DNA of 15,017 nt, taken from positions 1 to 15,017 of the forward strand of contig JAYUSD010000224.1 in NCBI GenBank assembly GCA_043755865.1, read 5' to 3'. The notes under the pieces are model-generated. The model was not told the origin of the DNA. It made no database searches and was given only the letters and a program-made list of their open reading frames with translations. This stretch comes from JANMDU01 sp043755865. GTDB taxonomy: Bacteria; Pseudomonadota; Gammaproteobacteria; Burkholderiales; Burkholderiaceae_C. The position numbers and the translations under genes were made by a program. Positions 1 through 6,582 of this stretch are shown in pieces. Numbering within the stretch: position 1 is the first letter of the stretch; the number at the start of each line of letters is the position of its first letter.

Positions 1-212
1 GGGAATTTGGGTTTGTCGGCGAGGAAATCAGGGGTCAAACCATGAACGCGTAACGCATCATCATGGCTATCGCGCTCAGGGTTGATATAGAAATGAAAAT
101 CATTGGCGGTGAGCTTGCGGCTGATCATCTCAACGCATGCTAAATTGAGGATGCGATCCCCGCCTGCGGGAGAAAGGCCGGTGGTTTCGGTGTCTAGGAA
201 GATTTGGCGCAT
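1..212 (-). CDS. dnaQ: DNA polymerase III epsilon subunit, 3'-5' proofreading exonuclease (N-terminal part, cut by window edge)
   Basis: Only the first 70 codons are in the window; the gene runs off the left edge. The translation starts MRQIFLDTETTGLSPAGGDR, which carries the exonuclease motif I of the DnaQ family (D-x-E in LDTETTGL, the metal-binding acidic pair). Further on it has the stretch VEMISRKLT, FHFYINPER and HGLTPDFLADKP, which aligns with the E. coli protein over its full visible length. The family removes mispaired 3' ends during replication as part of the Pol III core. The ATG at 210-212 fits the normal short N-terminus. The gene follows fdx on the same strand after about 207 bases that contain a palindromic repeat, so it probably has its own expression signals. 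The catalytic residues of motifs II and III are outside the window and cannot be checked. Confidence 0.9.
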   Translation of the reverse strand, partial: MRQIFLDTETTGLSPAGGDRILNLACVEMISRKLTANDFHFYINPERDSHDDALRVHGLTPDFLADKPKF

Positions 213-251
213 GTTTGGTATGTTAGCTGCAAAAAATCGAAGACAAAGTCA

Positions 252-388
252 GGACGCGAAGGTTACGCGAAGGACGCGAAAAAATTCCAAGAAAAAAAGA
301 AAATCGAAAATTGGAACCAAAATTCTTTGAGACTTGAGTCTTCTTTCTTTTTAGCGTCTTTCGCGTAACTTTCGCGTTTTTCGCGTCC
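252..388. repeat. Intergenic palindromic repeat of CGCGAA units between fdx and dnaQ
   Basis: The left arm (252-280) has three CGCGAA units, separated by GGTTA and GGA. The right arm (about 342-388) carries the inverse, TTTTAGCGTC, TTTCGCGTAACT and TTCGCGTCC. The outermost nine bases GGACGCGAA and TTCGCGTCC are perfect inverted copies 137 bases apart. The middle (281-341) is A/T-rich. Folded as RNA it would make a long imperfect hairpin, which could also end transcription after fdx. A second element of the same composition lies at 779-901. The stretch 213-419 holds no gene that I can support. Confidence 0.75.
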
Positions 389-419
389 GGAAGTTGGTTT
401 TCAATCTCAATAAACCAAC

Positions 420-758
420 TCAGTGATTTTCTTTCGCATGATTGATCGTGTAACGCGGAATTTCCACCACCAAATCTTTTTGCGCCACAAACGCTTGGCA
501 TGACAACCGAGAATTCGGCTCCAGCCCCCAAGCGCGGTCTAGCAAATCTTCTTCGTTTTCATCAAGCTCATTGAGCGATGCAAAACCTTCGCGCACGATG
601 ATGTGGCAGGTGGTGCAGGCGCAGCTCATGTCGCAGGCGTGTTCGATGTTAATGCCGTGCTCCAGCAAGGCTTCGCAAATGCTGTCGCCTATGTTGGCTT
701 TGATCTCTGCGCCTTGTGGGCAGATTTCGACATGGGGGAGGATTTTGATGATGGGCAT
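420..758 (-). CDS. fdx: ISC-type [2Fe-2S] ferredoxin
   Basis: A 112-residue adrenodoxin-type ferredoxin that donates electrons for cluster assembly on IscU. The ligand cysteines are visible as Cys42, Cys48, Cys51 (in ACDMSCACTTCH) and Cys87 (SRLSCQAF). Cys46 is the additional non-ligand cysteine also present in the E. coli protein. The conserved tail EIPRYTINHAKENH matches the Fdx family end. It is the last ISC gene here. It is separated from hscA by 148 bases filled by a palindromic repeat, so it is less tightly coupled than usual. No clear Shine-Dalgarno sequence stands before the ATG at 756-758. No iscX is seen after it; the next gene is dnaQ. Confidence 0.95.
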   Translation of the reverse strand: MPIIKILPHVEICPQGAEIKANIGDSICEALLEHGINIEHACDMSCACTTCHIIVREGFASLNELDENEEDLLDRAWGLEPNSRLSCQAFVAQKDLVVEIPRYTINHAKENH

Positions 759-778
759 GATGACTGGGCTGCTGAAGA

Positions 779-901
779 CTAGGTAACGCGAAAAACGCTA
801 AAAGAGCGCGAAAAACGCGAAAGAAATCCACAAGTAACGAACAAAAACTTTTCTCTTTTTAGCGTTTTCCGCGAGCTTTTCGCGCTTTTAGCGTTACCTA
901 G
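779..901. repeat. Palindromic MITE-like repeat between hscA and fdx
   Basis: A 123-base element bounded by a perfect 11-base inverted repeat, CTAGGTAACGC at 779-789 and GCGTTACCTAG at 891-901. The inner arms are made of ACGCGAAAAACGCTAAAA-like units on the left and the inverse TTTTAGCGTTTTCCGCG on the right, with a short A/T-rich centre near 829-848. It fills nearly the whole hscA-fdx gap and touches the hscA stop codon region. Composition and unit sequence match the element at 252-388, so both belong to one family. No coding capacity is supported, so a non-autonomous palindromic element is the best description. Confidence 0.75.
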
Positions 902-906
902 ACTCT

Positions 907-2805
907 TCATGATGAAAGTGCCTCAATTGTTTTGCCAGACAGTGCCCGAGCAATACCCGCATTCATGCGCTCGGCGGCGAAGGCTTCTGTGCCGTCTGCC
1001 AACGCTTTGGTGGCGGCTTCTACTTTTGCGGCATCTTCTAAGGCCTTGCCAGCAATTGCGGCTTCGATCAATGCGTTGATCTTTGTGCGCTCATCACCGC
1101 TGAGCAAATCGCCATCTGAGGCCAGCGCCGACCGCGTGGCGAGCACCATGCGGTCTGCTTCTAACCTTGCTTCTGCCAGAGCGCGAGCAGCCATGTCTTC
1201 AGCCGCTGTGCCGAAGCTGTCTTGCAGCATGCGGGCGATCTCGTCGTCACTCAGGCCGTAGCTGGGCTTCACATCAATGCTGGTTTCTACGCCGCTGATT
1301 TGCTCTTTGGCATCGACTTTGAGCAAACCATCGGCGTCCACCGTGAACGTGACGCGAATGCGTGCAGCGCCGGCCACCATGGGCGGGATGCCGCGCAACG
1401 TGAAGCGAGCGAGGCTGCGGCAATCTTTCACGAGATCGCGCTCGCCTTGGATCACATGCAGGCTCAGCGCGGTTTGGCCATCTTGGTAGGTGGTGAAATC
1501 TTGCGCCATCGCCGTGGGAATCGTCGTGTTGCGCGGGATGATCCGCTCCGATAAGCCGCCCATCGTTTCGATGCCAAGGGACAGCGGGATCACATCGAGC
1601 AGCAGAAGATCGCCCAGCGGATTGTTGCCCGCAAGTTGATTGGCCGAGATCGCTGCGCCGAGCGCAACGACTTCATCGGGATTGAGATTGTTCAGCGGCG
1701 GTTTGCCGAAAAATTCTTCTACTGCGCGCTGCACCTGCGGCATGCGCGTGGAGCCGCCGACCATCACCACGCCTTGGATATCGTCATTCGTGAGCTTGGC
1801 ATCGCGCAGCGCTTTGCGCACGGCTTGCATCGTCCGCGCTGTCAAGTGTGCAGTAATCTGCTCGAAATCCGCTTTTTTTATATCAAAATGGCTATCATTT
1901 GTAGTTGTGGCCGGCATAGAATATGCGCTGAATGCTATCAAATCAGTAGTAGATAACTGCTCTTTGATTTGCCGCGCTTGGTGCTTGATCTGCGCTTTCT
2001 CAACAGGCGTGTCTGCCGTTTTGCCAAGCTGCGCCAAAATGAATTCAGCCAAAGCAGCATCGTAATCATCGCCGCCCAGCGCGGAATCGCCGCCCGTGGA
2101 AAGCACTTCAAACACGCCTTGACTTAAGCGAAGAATCGAAATGTCAAACGTGCCTCCGCCCAAGTCATACACGGCATAAACGCCTTCTGCCCCGGTATCC
2201 AGCCCATAGGCCACGGCTGCAGCCGTGGGTTCGTTGATCAAGCGCAACACATTGAGGCCTGCAAGCTCAGCGGCATCTTTGGTGGCTTGGCGCTGAGCAT
2301 CGTCAAAATACGCGGGCACGGTGATCACTGCACCATAGATGTCTTCATCAAACGTGTCTTCCGCGCGAAAGCGCAGCGTGGCGAGAATCTCCGCGCTCAC
2401 TTCCACCGGAGATTTCGGGCCATGCAACGTCTCGATCTTCACCATGCCAGTTTCAGCGATTAGTTTGTAGGGCAACTTATCCGCGCCAACAATATCGTTT
2501 AAGCCGCGCCCCATGAGGCGCTTAACAGACGCTATCGTATTCGTAGCACTCTGCGCAGTATTCTCGCCGGCGGCATGTGTATTTGGCTCCAAAGCAAGAT
2601 AGCCTATTTGTCTTTTATTCTCCGGCAAATACCGCACCACAGAAGGCAAGATCACCCGGCCCTCATCATCAGGCAGACACTCCGCCACGCCATTGCGCAC
2701 TGAAGCGACCAGCGAATGCGTGGTGCCCAGATCAATGCCAATCGCAATGCGCCGCGCGTGCGGATCAGGGCTGGTGCCAGGTTCGGAGATTTGCAGTAAA
2801 GCCAT
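907..2805 (-). CDS. hscA: Fe-S cluster assembly Hsp70 chaperone HscA, with two repeat-derived inserts
   Basis: A 632-residue specialised Hsp70 that, with HscB, releases clusters from IscU. The N-terminus MALLQISEPG is diagnostic for HscA. Nucleotide-binding motifs follow in order: GIDLGTTHS (23-31), VITVPAYFDDAQRQ, VYDLGGGTFDISIL and VVMVGGSTRMPQVQ, then the substrate-binding domain with IPLSLGIETMGG, IPRNTTIP and VKPSYGL. It is about 16 residues longer than the 616 I recall for E. coli. The visible extra length falls at residues 72-92 and about 288-310, where the DNA is two copies of a short repeat also found elsewhere in this window. The first insert stands directly before NTIASVKR, whose lysine (95) corresponds to the catalytic lysine of Hsp70 proteins. 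All ATPase motifs are intact, so the protein is probably functional. The gap to hscB is 117-118 bases, without a clear ribosome site before the ATG. Confidence 0.95.
   Translation of the reverse strand: MALLQISEPGTSPDPHARRIAIGIDLGTTHSLVASVRNGVAECLPDDEGRVILPSVVRYLPENKRQIGYLALEPNTHAAGENTAQSATNTIASVKRLMGRGLNDIVGADKLPYKLIAETGMVKIETLHGPKSPVEVSAEILATLRFRAEDTFDEDIYGAVITVPAYFDDAQRQATKDAAELAGLNVLRLINEPTAAAVAYGLDTGAEGVYAVYDLGGGTFDISILRLSQGVFEVLSTGGDSALGGDDYDAALAEFILAQLGKTADTPVEKAQIKHQARQIKEQLSTTDLIAFSAYSMPATTTNDSHFDIKKADFEQITAHLTARTMQAVRKALRDAKLTNDDIQGVVMVGGSTRMPQVQRAVEEFFGKPPLNNLNPDEVVALGAAISANQLAGNNPLGDLLLLDVIPLSLGIETMGGLSERIIPRNTTIPTAMAQDFTTYQDGQTALSLHVIQGERDLVKDCRSLARFTLRGIPPMVAGAARIRVTFTVDADGLLKVDAKEQISGVETSIDVKPSYGLSDDEIARMLQDSFGTAAEDMAARALAEARLEADRMVLATRSALASDGDLLSGDERTKINALIEAAIAGKALEDAAKVEAATKALADGTEAFAAERMNAGIARALSGKTIEALSS
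1879..1953 (-). repeat. Copy C of the 27-base-core repeat, inside hscA
   Basis: The core is at 1910-1936 and reads, on the minus strand, AGCATTCAGCGCATA then TTCTAT then GCCGGC. It aligns without gaps to the cores at 2545-2571, 6499-6525, 10391-10417 and 11192-11218. In hscA it is read as AFSAYSMPATTT within residues about 288-310, in the variable part of nucleotide-binding lobe II. This is the most diverged copy, and the flanks outside the core are only loosely similar. Confidence 0.5.
2531..2592 (+). repeat. Copy D of the 27-base-core repeat, inside hscA
   Basis: The core is at 2545-2571. It shares the 16 bases TAGCACTCTGCGCAGT (2544-2559) exactly with copy B at 11191-11206. Antisense to the repeat orientation, hscA reads it as residues 72-92, containing GENTAQSATNTIA. 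The same 21 codons align without gaps to the signal peptide of the lytic transglycosylase at 9803-10453, with about two thirds of bases and 11 of 21 residues identical. Confidence 0.7.
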
Positions 2806-2922
2806 GAATTTTTATCGAATACTTAAAAAGTTTGTTAAACACCATCAATACAAAAAAACGAAGCCGGTAAATGAGACTTTTTTTCTGCGTCTTCTGAGTC
2901 CTGTATTAGGTATTGACAGCCT

Positions 2923-3441
2923 CTATTGTCCCAAAAGCTCAAAGCGACGATCAACATCGGCTTGGAATTTCTGGACAAATAAAAGGGCTCTCACAGCTTG
3001 AGCGGCGGCTGAATAATCCTTTGCGCCATCAATCAATTGCTCTGCTTTTGATAGCTGAGAGCGCAATATTTCTGCCGCCTGCTGGCTGATTTCCTCTAAA
3101 TTTTCTTCGGTAGATGCATCATCCAGCGCCTCGCGCAGCTCCATTTGCTGCATGAGAAAAGCGGCGGGCATGGCGGTGTTGTTTTCAGCATTGATTGGCG
3201 CGCCATGCAACTCGCAAAGATATGCAGCGCGCTGCACCGGGTCTTTCAGGCGTTGATAAGCCTCGTTGATGCGCACACTCCACTGCATAGCGATGCGCTG
3301 AGCTGCTGCGCCTTGGGCTGCGAATTTGTCGGGATGTGCCTCGCGCTGCAGCTCTTTCCAGCGCGTATCCAGCGTTACTCGATCTTGCGCAAATTGCTCT
3401 GAAAGGTGGAAGAGCTCGAAGTCTGTCGATTGCAGATTCAT
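2923..3441 (-). CDS. hscB: Fe-S cluster assembly J-domain co-chaperone HscB
   Basis: A 172-residue J-type co-chaperone that binds IscU and stimulates the HscA ATPase. The N-terminal J domain has the HPD signature (residues 36-38, in REAHPDKFAAQG). It is followed by INEAYQRLKDPVQRAAYLCE, the second conserved HscB block, and a C-terminal helical IscU-binding domain. I chose the ATG at 3439-3441 because the family starts MNLQ. A GTG immediately upstream (3442-3444) would add one residue. The ATG overlaps the iscA stop by one base (TGATG), which points to translational coupling. A GGTGAG sequence inside the end of iscA lies about 11-14 bases upstream and may serve as ribosome site. Confidence 0.95.
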   Translation of the reverse strand: MNLQSTDFELFHLSEQFAQDRVTLDTRWKELQREAHPDKFAAQGAAAQRIAMQWSVRINEAYQRLKDPVQRAAYLCELHGAPINAENNTAMPAAFLMQQMELREALDDASTEENLEEISQQAAEILRSQLSKAEQLIDGAKDYSAAAQAVRALLFVQKFQADVDRRFELLGQ

Positions 3442-3764
3442 CACACACGAAACGACTCACCGCAACCACACTTGTCGCGCTCGTTTGGGTTGTTGAATTT
3501 GAAGCCTTCATTCAGGCCTTCTCTTACGAAATCTAGCGTCGTACCATCAAGATAAGCCAAGCTTTTAGGATCGACCATGAGCTTGATGCCTTCGGTCACG
3601 AAGAGCGCATCTTCGGGCGCAACTTCATCGACGTATTCGAGCTTGTAGGCCAAACCAGAGCAGCCCGTGGTCTTCACACCTAGGCGCACGCCAACGCCCT
3701 TGCCGCGCTTGGCGAGATATTTGGTGACGTGTTTGGCAGCGGCGGGAGTGAGGTTGACGGACAT
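3441..3764 (-). CDS. iscA: Fe-S cluster carrier/assembly protein IscA
   Basis: A 107-residue A-type carrier (HesB/IscA family). The three conserved cysteines are Cys35 (KTTGCSGLAY), Cys99 and Cys101 (KCGCGESF). Length and residue order match the family throughout. It accepts clusters or iron and passes them to target proteins. It overlaps hscB by one base at its stop codon. Its distance to iscU, upstream, is 108 bases and contains a palindromic repeat, so the usual tight spacing of iscU and iscA is interrupted. Confidence 0.95.
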   Translation of the reverse strand: MSVNLTPAAAKHVTKYLAKRGKGVGVRLGVKTTGCSGLAYKLEYVDEVAPEDALFVTEGIKLMVDPKSLAYLDGTTLDFVREGLNEGFKFNNPNERDKCGCGESFRV

Positions 3765-3780
3765 GAATTTGAACCTAATT

Positions 3781-3856
3781 CCGTTCGGGCTGAGTATGTT
3801 GAAGCGTTAGCTTCTTTTGCTCGCCGTACACAACGACCAAGCTCAGGGCGAATGGG
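3781..3856. repeat. Palindromic intergenic repeat between iscU and iscA (CGTTCGGGCTGAG type)
   Basis: The left arm, beginning CCGTTCGGGCTGAGTATGTT (3781-3805), is the imperfect inverse of the right arm, CCAAGCTCAGGGCGAATGGG (about 3837-3856). The loop is about 30 bases and includes the small inverted piece GAAGCGTTAGCTTC (3801-3814). From memory, palindromes of the form TTCGGGCTGAG...CTCAGGGCGAA are frequent between genes of Burkholderiales and relatives. It lies within the operon and would form a hairpin in the transcript between iscU and iscA, where it could act as attenuator or mRNA stabiliser; that role is inference. Confidence 0.65.
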
Positions 3857-3872
3857 GGTAATAACTGAAATG

Positions 3873-4277
3873 TTAAGCTGCAACAGCAACTGCTGCTGCA
3901 TGCTTTTGCTTGTAATCCGAAATCGCAGCTTTGATCGCGTCTTCCGCAAGAATGGAGCAATGGATTTTCACGGGTGGCAACTCGAGCTCTTCGGCAATGA
4001 TGCTGTTTTTGAGTGCCCCTGCTTCGTCAAGCGTTTTGCCTTTGACCCACTCTGTGACGAGCGAGCTGGATGCAATCGCTGAACCGCAGCCATACGTCTT
4101 AAAGCGTGCATCTTCGATGATGCCCGTCTCAGGGTTGACCTTGATCTGCAGCTTCATCACATCGCCACAAGCCGGCGCGCCGACCATGCCCGTGCCAACA
4201 GAATCGTCGCCTTTATCAAAAGCGCCGACGTTGCGCGGGTTTTCGTAGTGATCGACTACTTTGTCTGAATAAGCCAT
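3873..4277 (-). CDS. iscU: Fe-S cluster scaffold protein IscU
   Basis: A 134-residue scaffold on which [2Fe-2S] and [4Fe-4S] clusters are built. The ligands are Cys37 (GAPACGDVM, with Asp39), Cys64 (KTYGCGSAIASSS) and Cys107 (KIHCSILAEDAI, with His106). The HscA recognition motif LPPVK is intact at 100-104, consistent with hscA and hscB in the same operon. The tail AAAVAVAA is a short alanine-rich extension. The ATG at 4275-4277 is preceded by a good ribosome site, AGGAG, nine bases upstream. It follows iscS after 18 bases. Confidence 0.97.
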   Translation of the reverse strand: MAYSDKVVDHYENPRNVGAFDKGDDSVGTGMVGAPACGDVMKLQIKVNPETGIIEDARFKTYGCGSAIASSSLVTEWVKGKTLDEAGALKNSIIAEELELPPVKIHCSILAEDAIKAAISDYKQKHAAAVAVAA

Positions 4278-4295
4278 GATGGTGCTCCTAATGTC

Positions 4296-5516
4296 TTAAT
4301 GTGCTGTCCATTGGATCGTGCTGATGTCGATCCCTTCTTTGTACATATCCCACAGCGGACTCAAATCGCGCAGCTTGGCGACATTGTGCTTGATGGTAGA
4401 TATGGCGAAATCAATTTCTTCGGTCGTCGTCCAACGGCCAATTGTCATGCGTAGGCTGCTGTGGGCGAGTTCGTCGCTGCGGCCAAGTGCTCGCAATACA
4501 TAGCTTGGCTCAAGCGAAGCCGATGTACATGCCGAGCCAGAAGACACCGCCAAGCCTTTGATGCCCATGATGAGGCTCTCGCCTTCCACGTAGTTGAAGC
4601 TCATGTTGATGTTGTGCGGCACACGTTGCGTCTCATGCCCGTTGATGAACACTTGCTCAATGCCCTTCAAACCGTTGACCAAGCGTTGTTGCAATGCGGT
4701 AATGCGCTTGTTTTCGTCGTGCATTTCTTCTTTGGCAATCCTATAAGCCTCGCCCATACCGACGCATTGGTGCGTGGGCAGCGTGCCCGAACGCATGCCA
4801 CGCTCATGGCCACCGCCGTGCATTTGAGCTTCAATACGGATGCGTGGTTTGCGGCGTACATACAAAGCGCCGATGCCTTTGGGGCCATAGGTTTTGTGAG
4901 ATGTGAGGCTCATCAAATCGACAGGCAACGTAGCCAAATCGACATCGACGCGCCCCGTAGCTTGCGCTGCATCCACATGGAAAATCACGCCTTTTTCACG
5001 GCAGATTTTCCCAATGGCGGCGATGTCTTGGATCACGCCAATTTCGTTGTTCACAAACATGACGCTGGCCAAAATCGTATCCGGCCGAATCGCAGCTTTG
5101 AAGACTTCCAGATCAAGCAAGCCATCGGATTGCACATCCAGATAAGTGACTTCAAAACCTTGGCGCTCCAGCTCCCGCATCGTGTCGAGCACGGCTTTGT
5201 GCTCGGTTTTCACGGTGATCAAATGTTTGCCTTTGGTTTTGTAGAAACCCGCTGCGCCCTTGATGGCGAGATTGTTCGACTCCGTCGCTCCTGAAGTCCA
5301 CACGATTTCGCGGGGATCTGCGCCGATCAGTGCGGCAACTTGGCTTCGCGCATTTTCAACAGCAGCTTCCGCTTCCCAGCCCCAAGCATGCGAGCGCGAG
5401 GCAGGGTTGCCGAAGTGCTCGCGCAACCACGGAATGATCGCATCCACCACGCGCGGATCACACGGATTCGTGGCGGAATAATCAAGATAAATGGGGAAGT
5501 GTGGCGTGGCATCCAT
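4296..5516 (-). CDS. iscS: Cysteine desulfurase IscS
   Basis: A 406-residue PLP-dependent class V aminotransferase-fold enzyme that removes sulfur from cysteine and gives it to IscU and other acceptors. The PLP lysine is Lys208 (SLTSHKTYGPKG), the ring-stacking histidine is His106 (KTEHKAVLD), and the persulfide cysteine is Cys330 (SSGSACTSASLEP). The C-terminus SPLWDMYKEGIDISTIQW is the IscU-binding tail typical of housekeeping IscS rather than NifS or SufS. The region after the N-terminus reads DYSATNPCDPRV where most relatives have TTPVDPRV. The ATG at 5514-5516 has no strong ribosome site. The spacing to iscR is 68 bases. Confidence 0.97.
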   Translation of the reverse strand: MDATPHFPIYLDYSATNPCDPRVVDAIIPWLREHFGNPASRSHAWGWEAEAAVENARSQVAALIGADPREIVWTSGATESNNLAIKGAAGFYKTKGKHLITVKTEHKAVLDTMRELERQGFEVTYLDVQSDGLLDLEVFKAAIRPDTILASVMFVNNEIGVIQDIAAIGKICREKGVIFHVDAAQATGRVDVDLATLPVDLMSLTSHKTYGPKGIGALYVRRKPRIRIEAQMHGGGHERGMRSGTLPTHQCVGMGEAYRIAKEEMHDENKRITALQQRLVNGLKGIEQVFINGHETQRVPHNINMSFNYVEGESLIMGIKGLAVSSGSACTSASLEPSYVLRALGRSDELAHSSLRMTIGRWTTTEEIDFAISTIKHNVAKLRDLSPLWDMYKEGIDISTIQWTAH

Positions 5517-5584
5517 GGTGTTGGCTGACTAGCTAAAAAATGATGATTGGCGATGATGCGCCGTTGATCTGTACTGGCTTTCAG

Positions 5585-6121
5585 CTATTTTGCAAAAGCT
5601 GCGCCGAGTGCAAACACTGAATTGGGCCCTGTGATGCGGATAGGCTTGACCACTTGCATCGGCGTGATGGCTTTTTTGAGCATCGGCTTGGCTTCGATGT
5701 ACACGCCTTTGGCCATTTGCTCGTCCACCATATCTTGCAAGCTCACTGAGCCCAAGAATTCGCTCATGCGGGCATTGAGTTTGCTCCACAGATCGTGGGT
5801 CATACAGCGGCCAGCGTCATTGCCTGCGCAATTTTCTTTACCGCCACAGCTGGTCGCATCCATCGCCTCATCGACCGAGGTAATGATCTCGACTATGGTG
5901 ATGCCGCGCGATTCACGGCCAAGCGTATAACCGCCGCCCGGGCCACGAGTTGACTCCACCAAACCATTGCGGCGCAGTTTGCCGAAAAGCTGCTCGAGGT
6001 ATGACAGCGAAATTTGCTGGCGCTGGCTGATAGCAGCCAAGGTAACTGGACCTGCGTTTTGACGCAGCGCCAGATCAATCATTGCCGTGACCGCAAAGCG
6101 GCCTTTTGTTGTGAGACGCAT
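5585..6121 (-). CDS. iscR: Rrf2-family Fe-S cluster-responsive transcription regulator IscR
   Basis: A 178-residue regulator that binds a [2Fe-2S] cluster and represses the isc operon when clusters are abundant. The N-terminal winged helix-turn-helix runs about 1-65, starting MRLTTKGRFAVTAMIDLAL, with the recognition part ISLSYLEQLFGKLRR. The cluster ligands are Cys92, Cys98, Cys106 and probably His109 (AGRCMTHDLW); the last cysteine is spaced two residues further than in E. coli (92, 98, 104, His107). It is the first gene of the operon. The ATG at 6119-6121 has a good ribosome site, AGGAG, six bases upstream. A palindrome 37-58 bases before the start could be its operator. Confidence 0.95.
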   Translation of the reverse strand: MRLTTKGRFAVTAMIDLALRQNAGPVTLAAISQRQQISLSYLEQLFGKLRRNGLVESTRGPGGGYTLGRESRGITIVEIITSVDEAMDATSCGGKENCAGNDAGRCMTHDLWSKLNARMSEFLGSVSLQDMVDEQMAKGVYIEAKPMLKKAITPMQVVKPIRITGPNSVFALGAAFAK

Positions 6122-6157
6122 GTTTAGCTCCTAATTGGCTGACATAAATACAAACAT

Positions 6158-6179
6158 CTTGAATAAAAACGTATTCAAG
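6158..6179. promoter_or_regulatory. Perfect palindrome before iscR, candidate IscR operator
   Basis: CTTGAATA (6158-6165) and TATTCAAG (6172-6179) are perfect inverted copies with six bases between them, located 37-58 bases upstream of the iscR start. Position and symmetry suit a dimeric regulator such as IscR. It does not match the E. coli type 1 IscR site (which has GACT...AGTC half sites), so the binding protein is uncertain. As RNA it would form a weak A/T-rich hairpin in the leader. Confidence 0.4.
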
Positions 6180-6310
6180 ACAAAACCCCTCATCTCCTAG
6201 AAGCGCCAGCCATGTGGAGCCCCCGAGAGAACGGCTTGTTGTATGTTAGGTTGCGCAATGCAAATACTTGCGTGATTTGCTGTCGTTTCTAATCTTGACC
6301 GTTACTGTCG

Positions 6311-6320
6311 AGTATAGCAC
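6311..6320 (-). promoter_or_regulatory. Candidate iscR promoter, extended -10 element
   Basis: On the minus strand the sequence reads TGTGCTATACT: a -10 hexamer TATACT (6311-6316) preceded by TG one base upstream. This is an extended -10 of the sigma70 type. The -35 region at the proper distance (GAGTGA or GTGACT) is weak, as is common for extended -10 promoters. It would start transcription near 6304 and give iscR a long leader. Confidence 0.35.
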
Positions 6321-6472
6321 ATAACCTACCAAGTCACTCGGGATTAGTTGATGGATATCTGCATGGCTTGCCAATCAGCAGGTGCAGGCCAGGGGCAACG
6401 AAGCCCGCGTTTGCAGAGTCCACGCCTACCAAGGCAGGCAAGCACTTGGGGATACAAAACACATTTTCAGCC

Positions 6473-6541
6473 TATTTTTTAAGCAAAAGAAGCCAGTAGC
6501 CGGCATAAAATATACGTTGTTCGCTATATTATTCATAGCAT
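6473..6541 (-). repeat. Copy E of the 27-base-core repeat, upstream of prmC
   Basis: The core is at 6499-6525 and reads, on the minus strand, AGCGAACAACGTATA then TTTTAT then GCCGGC. It aligns without gaps to the other four copies. As in copies A and B, the core is preceded by a small dyad (GCTATgaataATATAGC-like) and followed by GGCTT and GCTTAAAAAAT, similar to GGCTTAAAAT after copy A. It is diverged in the CTCTGCGCAGT part. It lies in the prmC leader region and brings A/T-rich sequence there. Confidence 0.55.
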
Positions 6542-6582
6542 AGCCGCGTCGTGCGCAAGTCGCTCCTCTAAATTCTTTTGTA

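Larger units (their letters stand above)
6122..6582. other. Intergenic region between iscR and prmC, no gene seen
   Basis: These 461 bases separate the divergent iscR and prmC genes. I see no protein gene with recognisable content and no tRNA. The region contains a perfect palindrome near iscR (6158-6179), a leftward extended -10 promoter-like site (about 6311-6320), and a repeat copy near prmC (6473-6541). TAGGTT at 6246-6251 and AACCTA at 6323-6328 can pair as a weak stem around the promoter-like site. If the leftward promoter is real, iscR has a leader of roughly 180 bases. Confidence 0.5.

Noticed and set aside
252..388. Repeated CGCGAA units resembling a CRISPR array
   Set aside because: Units are only 6-12 bases, irregularly spaced and arranged as an inverted pair; there are no constant-length spacers and no cas genes.
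213..419. Possible iscX after fdx
   Set aside because: iscX often follows fdx, but this gap is only about 207 bases filled by a palindromic repeat, and no IscX-like translation is present.
4461..5294. Long open frame (277 codons) on the plus strand opposite iscS
   Set aside because: It lies entirely within iscS, whose product is unmistakable. The antisense translation is rich in His, Arg and Ala without any recognisable motif, as expected for a shadow frame.
6158..6320. Possible small RNA (6S-like) in the iscR leader
   Set aside because: There is a promoter-like site and a hairpin, but I could not build the long closed stem with central bubble expected for 6S RNA, and the end hairpin lacks G/C and a strong U run.
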